From assembly GCA_951217055.1 (NCBI GenBank), contig OX578282.1, forward strand, positions 45,993,329-46,057,328: DNA of 64,000 nt, given 5' to 3'. The position numbers were made by a program, and so were the translations under genes. Numbering within the stretch: position 1 is the first letter of the stretch; each line of letters starts with the position of its first letter. The DNA comes from Gerris lacustris (taxonomy: Eukaryota; Arthropoda; Insecta; Hemiptera; Gerridae). Under the pieces are notes generated by a model. That model had not been told where the DNA came from. It ran no database searches and worked only from the letters and a program-made list of their open reading frames with translations. This document shows, in pieces, positions 25,497 through 37,300 of the stretch.

Positions 25497-26010
25497 TTCC
25501 ATCCTTACCGAAAGTAACGGAAACTATGTACTCAATCGCTCCGCAGAACGAACATTTTTTTTTTCCAAGATAGATATCCGATGTAGACATCATGGGAACA
25601 CATGGTTCCGTGTCTGTCTGTTGCTCAATTTTTGCGAATAACACGTGATAAAAACCGCTCGCCCGATTTTAATGAAATTTCGAGGGTAGGTTAAAAATAG
25701 TCCATTGTTGGCCCCATATAAGTTTCCACCTTCGACATTCATTTGCATCTCTTCCACATTCGCACAAACAGATTTATTTACTCCTATATCTTCAAACGTT
25801 TTGGGTAGTTTATCGGAAGTAGCTTCTAGCAAAATTTAGACCGTCTAGGATCTTTAAATTTTGTCAAATTTATACATTCATTCTCATTCAATTAAAATCA
25901 AAACAATTTTGACAAATTTAAAAAACGGGGGAAAATTTAATAACTTTGACAATAATATAGACTGTGAAAGCATTCCCCGAGGAAGCTATGTGGCACACTA
26001 ATTGACAGAC
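25497..26010 (+). repeat. Repeat family A copy
   Basis: Opens with CTTACCGAAAGTAACGGAAA and ends with GTGGCACACTAATTGACAGA; internal TCTCTTCCACATTCGC is retained. A 80-codon - strand frame here is spurious. More diverged than the copy at 18203. Confidence 0.7.
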
Positions 26011-27317
26011 CCAGACCATTATAATATAATTAATATATAATTATTATATATTTTTTTCTTTGAAATCTTATGGTTATAGAATTGGTAGTAGAAGCCTTCT
26101 TTTCTGTGTAAATTGAATTTAATTTTCTTATAAATAAATAAATAAATATGAATTTGTGCTGTGTAATTTTTAGGACTCAAGAAAATATTCTAATTTTGGG
26201 GAAGTGTACTTCTATGAATATCCTTATGGGATTTGGAATCTAGCATTAATTTATGTAAGATGTATATTTTTTCGATAGGATCATGGCTATGGAGTAAAAT
26301 AGTGGAAAAGAATAATAATTAACATTTTTATCAAGTTCAAACTGGAATTTTAATGAAACTACGTAATTTTTTAAAAAAAAAAATACAACAGAAAAATTAA
26401 CAACAATTAAGTTATTTGCACTGTAAAATATTGTTTATTTAATTTATATTAACCATTCAAATCAAATGAATTTTTAAACATACTAATTACAGCTCAGTAA
26501 ACTTTTTTTTGTGCGTCAGTCGAAACGCGCAAAAAAAATTAAGTCTTCGAATGTACGTACACTCAAATCTTCATATAAATTAAAACATATATTCCTCGTT
26601 AACTTTTAATTTGTTTTTACTAGATATTAACAAATCATAATAAGAAATATAACCAGAGTTAAAATTTGAAGACCATAAAAAATGACATGCGATGTAATTT
26701 GTGTTTCGTTCATAAATTCATAAAGGTTATATAAACTCACCGAGATGTTAAACAAAAAAGATTTTGTAGAGAAAAAAAAAAAAAAAATTTCAGTCCTGAC
26801 AATTTTTGTAAGTTACAGTTCTTTGAGTTACAGCTCTTTAACAATATAGTCGAAAAAGCCGAAAATCTATTTTTATTTATATAACATATAATATAAACAA
26901 TAATCGTTACACAGTTATTATAATGTTTTGAAGATTTGAGCTATTTTGACCATTTTCAAAGACCTTAATCAGTCAAATTTTAAGAACAATAAACTTGCGT
27001 AAACTGTTGAAATAATAAGATGCAATTTGAAAATCTGAAATTAATTAAGTTGAGAGAACTGTAGCTTTGCTAATTTCTTTATTATAACTAATTTTCTTGT
27101 GCTATATTTCGACCAATTAGTAACTTTTTCTTTCTAGAAAAAATTAAATGTATGTGTATTTTCAAGATCTTAAACTTTGATCTGTAATATTTCAATTCAA
27201 ATATACTTATCGAGATAATTAGCAATAACCTCAAGAATCACCCTTTGAGCCCAAGAAAAAAGGGAAAATTGTCTATTTTTATAACCTCAGTTTTCGTTTG
27301 CATGACCCATACTTTTG

Positions 27318-27955
27318 CTTCCGTACTTATCGAAGGTAACGGAACTTATGTGATCGTTGTGAAGGACAAACTTTTTTGTCTCCGATTTAAAAACTTCTAA
27401 GACAGAAATCCTTTTCAGACATCAGGGAACATTTTTAGTTCTGTATGTTGTTCTGTCTATCACTCAATTTTGCGAAACATAATCATAAAACCTATCTGCC
27501 CGATTTTAATGAAATGGATTGTATAGGTAATAATTAGGCCTTTGTTGCGGTCCCGCGTAAGTTTCGAACTTCTGCGCCTACTTGTTTCTCTTCCATATGC
27601 GCACAAACATACATTTATTTACATCTATATCTAGAAAAGTACTCATCTGATTTTTTATAAAATGTTGTTGCTTTATCAAAAGTAGTAATCTATACTCTTC
27701 AATACCTTTCATTTGATACCCCACTCGCGTGACGTCAATTATCCACCATTTTGAATTTGTACAGCTAATAATTTTCAGTTCGCTGTATTTTTTTTTGTGT
27801 GCGCGTCAAAACGATCTTTAAAACTGGAAAGTTTCATGCTTTTATCTCTTTTGATTCACAAGTTATTGGAACTGTACAGAGCGACAGGCGGACAGACAGA
27901 CACAGGAACGAAACCATAAGGGTTTCTTTTTTTGTTTTACCAATGAAACCCTAAA
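27318..27955 (+). repeat. Family A copy fused to a second repeat type
   Basis: The first 420 bases follow family A (CTTATCGAAGGTAACGGAAC to CTCATCTGATTTT). From about 27730 the sequence leaves the family, and ends with a GACAGACAGACACAGGAACG block and AACCATAAGGGTTTC / GAAACCCTAAAAAG motifs. It is probably one repeat broken by, or joined to, another. Confidence 0.6.
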
Positions 27956-28204
27956 AAGACTTTTTATTGGTCTATAATGATTTTGTTACAGTAGTGATGG
28001 TGAAAAAATTTCAAATATTGTAATTATGCCCAAACAATTTCATACAAATTTTTTTTTTACAATTTTTAGTTGTTTTTGTATATTATTTGTAATAAAAATT
28101 AAAAGCATTAACGTGAACTATAATTTTAAATTATTTGTAGATTTTGGTGTTGGCAAAAGCAAAAATATAATTATATGAAGAAATTATCATAACCTTGCTT
28201 TTTT

Positions 28205-28652
28205 AACTTGCAAAATTTAAAGAGCAGAGTCGTTTTAAATTAATCTGGGGCTTTCTGAGGGCTACTTTCGACAAAATATTTATAATTCATTTTAATCAGA
28301 TGTATTTTTGAAGATATAGGTGTAAATAAATGTATGTTTACGTGCATGTGGAAGAGAAACTAATGAGAGCAGAAGTTTGAAACTTATATGGGACCAACAA
28401 TGACAAACAATGACCAACAATGTCAATGACTAATTCTATCTGAATTCTAAATACTAGATACCATCTAAATTCATTAAATCGGATAAGCAGTTTTTGAAAT
28501 ATGTTGGCTCGCAAAAAATGGGCGAAAGACAAGCACTAAACCAAAAATGTTCCCTGATGTCTGAAACGGATTTCTGTTTTAGAAGTTTTAAAATCGGAAA
28601 CATTAAACATCACATAACTTACATTGTCTTAGGTAAGCTGTCAGCTCGAAAG
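28205..28652 (-). repeat. Repeat family A copy, truncated
   Basis: Contains ATTAATCTGGGGCTTTCTGAGGG, the ATAGGTGTAAATAAATGTATG block and GAAACGGATTTCTGT, all in reverse order relative to the family. The ACCAACAATG word is locally triplicated at 28392-28422. Short frames on both strands are spurious. Confidence 0.65.
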
Positions 28653-28809
28653 AAAAATTTGTTATCTTGTCAGGTTTATAGTAAAATGAATACATAATTG
28701 ATTGGCCAAACTAGTGTAAAGAAAAATTGTCTGCCAATCAGTAATTTGCCAATCTCTAATGATTTTATACTTTTACAATTCATTATAGTCTAATTTATTT
28801 AAATTTTCT

Positions 28810-29250
28810 TTTTTTACTTTCTCGTATAAAGAAAAAATATTTTCATGGCGCGATGTGTGATTTACACGTTTTGAGGTCCCCTGAGGTTAAACTACTGGGC
28901 CAATTTTGACGAAATTTGGCATACGTGTTCAAAAAACTCTTACCCCCAGGCGAAATTGTGAAATTAATTTTAGTTCCAAAAACTGTTTGGGGCACTACCT
29001 CCAAAAACTCAAAAAAACGTAAAAAGAAATAATTTCTCGAAAACAGTTCCGAGGATTTTGATTATAAAATTATAAAATGTAGTCTATTTAAATACGAATC
29101 TAAATATATAAGCCGTTCTCCCGGGAAAATCTAGTTCCTGAGAAAATAGCTTTACACTGGGACGGAAAGAGGCCGGGTTCGATTTCCCGCCGAGGAGAAG
29201 TTATTTGTGTGGTAAATAGTCTAAAATCATTAAATGTACCTACGAAAACT
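28810..29250 (+). repeat. Repeat family D copy
   Basis: Shares TTTACACGTTTTGAGGTCCCCTGAGG-type and CCGGGAAAATCTAGTTCC motifs with 5822-6070. It includes GGGTTCGATTTCCCG at 29165, which looks like a pol III B box, but no A box was found. Confidence 0.4.
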
Positions 29251-29465
29251 AATAAATAGTGAACACTAGACTATGTAATTATTAACTCTTAAAGTTTGTT
29301 TGAGTTGGCGCGGAACGGTTTTTTTATTATAAATCTGCCAAAATTGTAGTGAGAGTACCAATATAGCCCACTATAGAAAGCGGTTATTGTTATATATTAG
29401 CGGTTAATTTATTAAATAATTTGGTTTTATTATAGGTATAATTTAGCAATATTTAATGAGCACAG

Positions 29466-29812
29466 GTACAGGTGGTTGAAATTAATCTTGAGCTATCTTA
29501 GGACTACTGTAAACTGTAAACCATCCAAATTTCTTGAAAATCAGAAAATTATTTTGAAGATATAAGTGTAAATAAATGTATTTTTGAACACTGTGGAAGA
29601 GAAAGAAATAGGGGCAGAAGTAGAAGTTTAAATGGGACCAACAATGGCTAATTATGAACTACCATTATAATATATTTTATTATAATTTGATAAGCAGTTT
29701 TTGAATTATGTTAGTTAAAAAAAAAATGGATGCAGACAGAGGGACCGAAAAAGTTAACTGATATCTGAAACGGACTTTTGTCTTGTAATTTTTGAAATCG
29801 AAGACATTATAC
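29466..29812 (-). repeat. Repeat family A copy, partial
   Basis: Keeps the GATATAAGTGTAAATAAATGTA, GGACCAACAATGGC and GAAACGGACTTTTGTCTTG blocks on the - strand of the family. Both ends are lost. Confidence 0.65.
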
Positions 29813-30022
29813 TAGTTCATTAAAGTGTATAAGTTGTGTTGGTATAAGTAAGAGATAAGGAAGAGGGTTAGAACTAGAGGCAGTCAGGGTGGGAGTACCC
29901 GGGACTCGGTACACATGACACTCCACCTTTCATTCCTTTCCTCAATCTGAATAGAACCTAATTCACTAGTACATTAAAATTCCACCAGGTTCAGTAGCGG
30001 ACGGCCTTGTCCCGTCAAATCG

Positions 30023-30295
30023 TAGTTAACAAATGCAGCCTCCAAATTTAATTATTTTAAAATAATTTTTACATATTTGGCATCTACTAATGCTTCCTAA
30101 GGGCGGCTAGTTTTTAGAATTTTGAATTTCGTTCATGAAAATACAATTTTTGACTTTTAGAGCTTTTTTAGGGCTAAAATAAACCAAATATAAAAAATCT
30201 AAAAACTAGCCGCCCTTTGGGATTTAGTTGTGAATCTTTTGAAAAAAAAATCAGCTCTCTATCTCTTAAAATAGAGGCCCTATTTGTTAACTACG
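30023..30295. mobile_element. Foldback/MITE-like element, 273 bp
   Basis: The ends CGTAGTTAACAAAT and ATTTGTTAACTACG are inverted, and an inner inverted pair AAGGGCGGCTAGTTTTTAGA / TCTAAAAACTAGCCGCCCTT makes most of the element palindromic. The target duplication is unclear. It sits 14 bases inside the right 18-bp repeat at 30309. Confidence 0.65.
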
Positions 30296-30329
30296 AAAAC
30301 ACTACAGGTTCCCGCCCCGCCTTAATACG

Positions 30330-31363
30330 CTTATTTAGTTTAGAGATTCATTAAGTAGAGTTTAATTTAAGTAGCTTTTTTTAACATTGATAATACATTT
30401 TAAAAATTATTTTGACAACAATTTAACAATCTTGTTCTCATTACTTCTTCTACGAGAAAAAAAAATCATTTCACTCATTGCTGTCTAATTCTTAATTATA
30501 AGAATATAATTAAAGAGAAGAATTCTTTTCTTCAATAATTGAAAAAAAACAAAAAAACTTAAGGGTAAAATGCACTGTGAACACTTATATGAGTGTTAAT
30601 CTTACTTCTTTTGGCTTAAATTTAAAAAAAAAAAAGTTAAATCTATAAGTATAAACTAATGTAAAACAAAATAATATAATAATACTGTAGTTAAACAAAG
30701 GCAACGTTAAATAAGATAATAAAATTAATTGTATGAATGACCAATACAATCAGAAGATTCTAATTCATTTATGACTAAAATAGGTAATAATTAATTTTCA
30801 GTATATAAGTTCAGCCAAATGTCTAGTGCATATCACCCTTAAAAAGAGGCAGTACCAAAGTTATATGTTTATATGTATAATAATTTGAAAGATTTGGTTC
30901 GATAAGTTTTCATATATAAATTTTCTTTTACATCTACATCTAAAAAATTACTCTAATATATATTTAAATTTATTTCTTTACTATGTTCTTCTAAAAACAC
31001 CATTTGATTTTGTTTAACAACACATGAAACATTCACATTTTCTACAATATTTTTGAAATGAAAGATTTTAGTACAGGGAAAAAAGAAGAATATAAAACAA
31101 TTTGACAACATTTTTTAAAACAAAAATAAAAGAAAGAAGTAATTATTACAGTTATTATAAAATAAATAAAATATCCATTAATTTCTTTTTGTATCTTAGC
31201 TTTACATTTTTTATATACCATTCTCCAAGGGATATTATCACACTTCTTTGAGATTCAATAACAGCCATGTGGTTTAGATTATTTTTTTTTCTTATTTTAC
31301 TTCCAAAACTATTATTATTTCTTTATCTATTCGGAAGATAATTAAAATACGCGCTGCTACAGC
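30330..31363. other. Rap1GAP 3' flank, AT-rich
   Basis: Contains the likely 3'UTR of the Rap1GAP gene (from 31363 downward). It has A/T runs and no repeat family that I recognise. Confidence 0.4.
30969..30974 (-). promoter_or_regulatory. Candidate polyadenylation signal for the Rap1GAP gene
   Basis: TTTATT on the + strand (AATAAA on the - strand) lies about 390 bases past the Rap1GAP stop codon. Position is the only support. Confidence 0.25.
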
Positions 31364-34300
31364 TTACACAGGAGAGCCATCTGTCGTAGAAATGCTGTAA
31401 TCTTTTAGCATTTGTCGCAATCTGAGGATTTCTTTTGATGCAGATGCTAATTCTGTTTGTAGTGAAAGCTCTTTTTCTCGTAACCTTTTGATTTCTCTTT
31501 GACATGTCTAGAAATTAGAAAATGTTTAAAATTATTTTATGCAGAAAAATAGGTAGTAAATAATGTTATAATTATTTTCAAGGCATACGTCATTTCGTAA
31601 TAATAAATTACTACATCAGCCACTCTTTCTGCTTCCGAGCTTACCGAAGGTAACAGAAGCTATGTAATCGTTCTGAAGAACGAACATTTTTTACAGGGAA
31701 TGTATTTAAGATAATAATTATAAAGTATCACACCCTTTAGAGTTTAGAGGAAGTGCTAAGCTATATTTTCTTAATCAAATTAATTAAAGGCCCCACAAAG
31801 GGTTTTTACTTCAATCGTTGTGAAGGGTAGCATAGGGTCAGCTCATTGACTGTACTATATCAACGGCTGTTAGTAACAGTACAGGTAGTAAAAGTAATTA
31901 TCAGTTTAAATTGTAGTTCACGGTAAATGAATAAACCAATAGCTTATTTATAATTTGTAAAAGTTAGGCTACCGACTGCATAATACTCACATATATTATA
32001 TTACATTACTAAAAAATAACAATTTAATCATAATTTCTACTTACAACATTCTGTCTGAGAAGATCTAGCTTATCACACTTAAGCCTTGTGATCTGATGTG
32101 CAAGGTTATCAGCGCATACACACACAGCTGTCTGCTGATCTTGTTTACTTGTTGGAGTTTCTGAGCTGCTCATACTTTCCAAACCCGTGTCTGAATCGGC
32201 GTAGACACCTCCTTCCAACTCTACACTGTTTAGCGAAGAACATTCACTTTCACTTGCCCTGCAAAATAAATGCCACGATAAGTAAAGATGTTTAACAAAT
32301 GAAAGCACATGGAAATGTATGTCTCACTCACAGACAACTGATATAATTTTAAATTGTTTAAAATAAATTAAATTACCTAGGTGTCCTTTGTAGAACATCA
32401 GGACTTGAGATAGGTGATGAAGGTGAACTCTTCTTTCCATTTAATTTAGCATGACTTCTCGTACCCTACACAAAAATTATTAAAAAAATAAGTAAATTAT
32501 AAAAAGAAATACAATAAAATAGATAACAGGTAAGAGACTCTTAGAAGATGAAACTAACTAGAAGAGGATCAACTTACATTATGATCTATGTTTGGAGTCT
32601 GTGGAGGAGGATTTTGATTATGATCGTGATTCGTTTTCTTGTTCTGTTCGTGAGATCTGACTCTGGCTATAAGCGCCTTCCTGACTGTGTCAATAAACTT
32701 ATTACCAGTCCCTGCAGTGTCTTTACCAACGCTGCTTTCATCTCCGTCAATCCAGTGTCTTGTCTTTTCTCTCAGCTCCAAGCAGAGACTTTGAAGAAGG
32801 CTTGCTCGAGTTCTCAACTAAAATAGTAATAAGATTATTAGCAATGGTATAAAATTAAAAAAAAAAAATATATCCAATTTGAGCTAAATAAAATGTAGTT
32901 GTTTTACAAGGAAGATATGTAATTAATATTACCTCTAATTGAGCGAATTTGTTTGCTTTGTAGCAAGCTGTCTCAGCATTGATGAGTTTATTAAGGAGGA
33001 ACTCTCTTAATTCTGGTCCTTTAGGAAAGACAGGAGGATCTGGTAAGGCTGGATTAAATGGAGGTACATCATCTCGAGCTGTCACACTCACTTTGTACCT
33101 AAAAACATAAATTAAGGTAAGTAAATATATCTAAACAATTTCAAGTTATCGTGGCAAATTTACTTTATTTATTTAAATCAAAGTTTTTTTTTTAGAGAAA
33201 AAAATTAATTATAATTACCGTGTGTTAGGTGTGTTTGGGTCAATAACTTGAACAACAATAAATGCATGTAGGAAATGTGAAGCAATCATATCAGGTGAAA
33301 ATGGAGTATTAGTCTCTTGGAATACAATAGCAACTATATCATTCCCTGAAACATAACAAAAATAGATTAGCTACAGTTTTTATTCATAGAAAAAAGAAGA
33401 GCAAGTATATTATAGAATCAGAAATACCTTTCAAATAAGTTAGCAAGGAACTTACAACAAAATATGTATAGTTTTTTGGCGAAATTATATTTTTGAGTTT
33501 TACAAAATCTTGAGTAAGAAATAAGAAAACTGTATATTTTTATTATTTCTAGAACCTTACAGATATAAATTACCCCTTGAACTGCCTATTCTGCTTTACT
33601 GAATAGTAAATTACTGGGACAAGACTGAATAAATATTTACCTATATGCCTCTTTCTCTGAAGCTGTTGAGGGTCATTATCTGTGTAGGGAAGCATGGTAG
33701 AAACGTGGAATATGATTTCTCTATCCTTGTAGACATGGTATATAGCTTCCTCTCCTGTGTGGCCATATTGAGTGTCTAATCCCCCTCGATAACTAAAACA
33801 GAACAAATAAATTGATTATTTATATAAGACTGAAGGAGGAGCAGAACTGAGTGCATTAGGAAAACTGCCTTGGCCTATGTTCTAATTGGATTAATAGGGG
33901 AAGGAGTAAAGTAATAAGTTTAAAAAGATGAAGGATACTATAACTTTCCCATTAACTCGAATCTGTATAGCATATCTAGTTTATGGAAAAGCATTTTGTG
34001 AACAAATTCTTCCTTCTTCCTTATTTTGTTTAAGTTTAAAACGTTTGTGATAATATTTCTAGAAGTTATATAAAATATCTGATAAGAATAATGTCATCCA
34101 AGTATTTCAAACTGTTGACCGCATACAGCATACAAGTTATTATTTGATTCTTTTGAAGTAGAGTCTATACATATAAAAATAAAAGTAACATTCAAATGCA
34201 TGCATAGCCAATAACTTCTAGATACCTAAAGTAACTTTATTCACATTCATCCTCCTTACTTCTATATCCAGTAACCATTTTGTTGAACAATCTATACTTT

Positions 34301-37300
34301 AAAAATGTAATATAAAATAAAATATTTAATCTATTATGTATACTTACCCTTTATGATATTTAAGGTTAATCCTCTGTCCTAGGAGGGTGAGGAATTCATC
34401 CAGGGCTGGACTAGATGCCCTGTTGCTGAATAGTTGCTCCTCAGTGGTCTGAGCAAACCTCTGATAGAGTACACCGAACTTGAAGTTAGAGACTAGGACA
34501 TGTTCATCGTACGAAGCTATTAGCTGAGAAGCCTTTGGACTTACTACGGGCACTACAGAGCCCAACCTCATTTCATCACGAACCAACTGTAACATAACAA
34601 CCAACCATAAGCTTGTTAATTTAATTTAAGGTAATACATTTATACCATAGGCATCGCCTGTTTCTATCATTGAAGCGAGCGGAATGCAATAAATACAGAA
34701 TATTAAGAAAATATTAAAGCATGATATGTCATAGTTTAAGATGATGAGTGGAATAGAGAGAGGATAGTAGAGTGTGCCTTCCTACATTATCCTATAACTT
34801 CATGCCCTTAACCCAACCCACAAGGCCCCAGCTCAATTCAAATATTATTAAAAATGTATCACTTCATTACACAAAAACTTCTGTATGCTTCATCCGTACT
34901 TTAGACGATGCATATAAAGTTTGATTAAAATTGATGCGTTACTTCTTAAGATATTAGTAAAAACATTGTTTTTCCTATTTCTATTATCTGTTTCCTCTAG
35001 ATGTGACCTCTTTACCTGTGTCACTGTTGGTTTTACTATAAAAAAAAAAATAAAAGTATATCTCATCGAACAGATGATATTAGAATCTTTTCCCATCCTA
35101 AAATTCCAATTTTAAATTTAAAGCTTACGTTTACACGAGCATTCCATGTGAACGCTTGGACAGATAATATTGACTAACGACCTTAGCCTGGGCATTAGTA
35201 AAAAGTAAAAGTACAACAAAATTTAACTAAAACGGTCAACTTTTACTCAAGTTATCATTGGATATTAAACGTTACTAGCAGAAAAACAGGCAAGGTGCAT
35301 ATTTTGTTGATTGTACGAAGCTCGCTTTAATTAAAACATTATCTACTCCAATAAGTTGTATTTATTTGCATAGTATAAACTACAATGATTAGCCCTCATA
35401 CTATATGGTCATGGTCTCTAATATTTTAGGAAAAGAAATAAAATCGACACCCTATTTATTCATAATACATTCAAGTAGAGAAAACAATAAAAAAAAAATA
35501 CCAGTTAAAAGTTTCCTTAGGAGATTTAACTGACCCTAAATAGGGTAAAGGGTAACAATTAACAATCATACTGGGATGCAGATGCAATATACTTGTAATA
35601 TCTTCAACTAAACTATCGCATTATACGAATTTATTGCAAGAAAACCATCAAATTTAAACAAATAAATAAAATATTCCGGAGAACGGAATAACCCCTGGGT
35701 ATTTCCACACTTAGAATAGTAAAAAGATAATTTTCAAAACTCGTTAATTCATAGAATGTAAGATATTAAAATTCATAGAATTGAAGATATTAAATGTGCC
35801 ACTTTTATTAACACATTCAAAAGTAGTTTTTAGAACAAACTAGCCTTGCCTTCATTTATTAAAATAATGGTCATTTACTAGAAACGGGAAAGTCACATGC
35901 AAACGACGTGAGATGTTTAACTAAGCAAGCTAAATTATAAATTATAAGTTAATTTTATTTCATCAAGGTGAAATAACTACACATTTAAATTATTTATAAA
36001 CATATCGATGGCGTACAAGGAAAACTCACTAAGTCAATTTTTTGCAGTTTTGACTTAATGGTATTTTCGAACATACAGGTATCAGATTTATAGACTGGTA
36101 ACACTCACCAAGTCAAATATACTCCGGTTAGCCATTTATTTCAACTTTTTTCTGGTCACCAAGTCATTTTTATTTAACTCGAAAAACCAGTAAAACTAAC
36201 TAAGTCATACAATATGTTCAAAAATAATTATTTAAAGCAATTACAAATAATTATGGACTGTTATTTCTTTATTATCAATAAGAGAAAAGTTTGTTCTTTA
36301 TAATGGCATTTAACCACCAGGCGTTTCTAAAAAAATCTATTTTTCAGAATCCTTCAAAACTTAAGTTTATCTCAAAATTAGTAAATTTGACTTAGTGAGT
36401 TTTCCTTGTACGCCATCGATATAATATTCATAAATAATGACTAAACACAGAGATATTTCCAGTTTATAATAAATATTTTGTTCGCTTTTATTATATTTAT
36501 TAGAGATGGATTTATATAAAAATTAAGTGTTTACAAAGTAAAAATTAATAAGCAAATAAACCTTTTAAAACTTAGCATTTATTAAAATGACAAATATGCT
36601 GTAAAAAAGTTTTATGTTACGATCATGCGAAATTTCCGAAGAAAAGAGTCTCACCTTTCTCTTTCTGGGAACTGAGTCATATTTACGAGCCTTTTGACCA
36701 GTGGCAATGGGCTTAATTTTATATTTAGAAAAAAGTAAAACTAAGTAAATGAATTAATATCTATTTAAAGACCAACAAATCAAAACAAACATTTATTTTT
36801 ATTGGAATAAATGTGGTTGTCTTAGCTCGGCAATAACCAATAATTTCAAGGTGAGTCGTCGGGACACTACTCGATTATAATGTACGTCTTAAAGAATTTT
36901 ACTATAACAACACCCCTTAATAGTATTATAAGAGTTTAGTTTCAAGTTAAATAATATAATATTACAGCTATCATAGACCACCATTATTAGAAGATTTTAT
37001 ATCCGAACGTAAACATTTGCCTATACTTTGTCTTGTGCCAGTGTCTGACTTTGCATGACTCACCCCACCCCTATGAGTTCGTTTGTTTGATTCACGTTTT
37101 TATCTTTTTTGGCACTCATAATGGCCTTAAACAGGACGAAAGCTGCTTTGATTAATAAATACATAACTTTACGTGGAGAAACTTTTCCTCCTACCTTTAA
37201 TTTGCCAGTACATTGCCGATTCTTTAAGTCGAATTTTATCTTCACGCCTTACTTTTGTGGTCAAAATCAACTATCTAATTTCATATTGTTAAATGAAATT

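Larger units (their letters stand above)
24822..30325. repeat. Pair of 18-bp inverted repeats 5.5 kb apart, TTAA-containing
   Basis: ATTAAGGCGGGGCGGGAA (24821-24838) is repeated as its exact reverse complement at 30309-30326. If TTAA is the duplicated target, the ends would suit a piggyBac-like or similar insertion of 5.5 kb. The interior, however, holds many smaller elements (a hAT MITE, four family A copies, a foldback), and no transposase. It could equally be two separate insertions of one repeat in opposite orientation. Confidence 0.4.

Noticed and set aside
29155..29200. Possible tRNA gene (GGGTTCGATTTCCCG)
   Set aside because: Only a B-box-like word; no A box or cloverleaf could be drawn.
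32548..32826. 92-codon + frame, and a similar + frame at 32098-32295
   Set aside because: They are antisense shadows of Rap1GAP exons.
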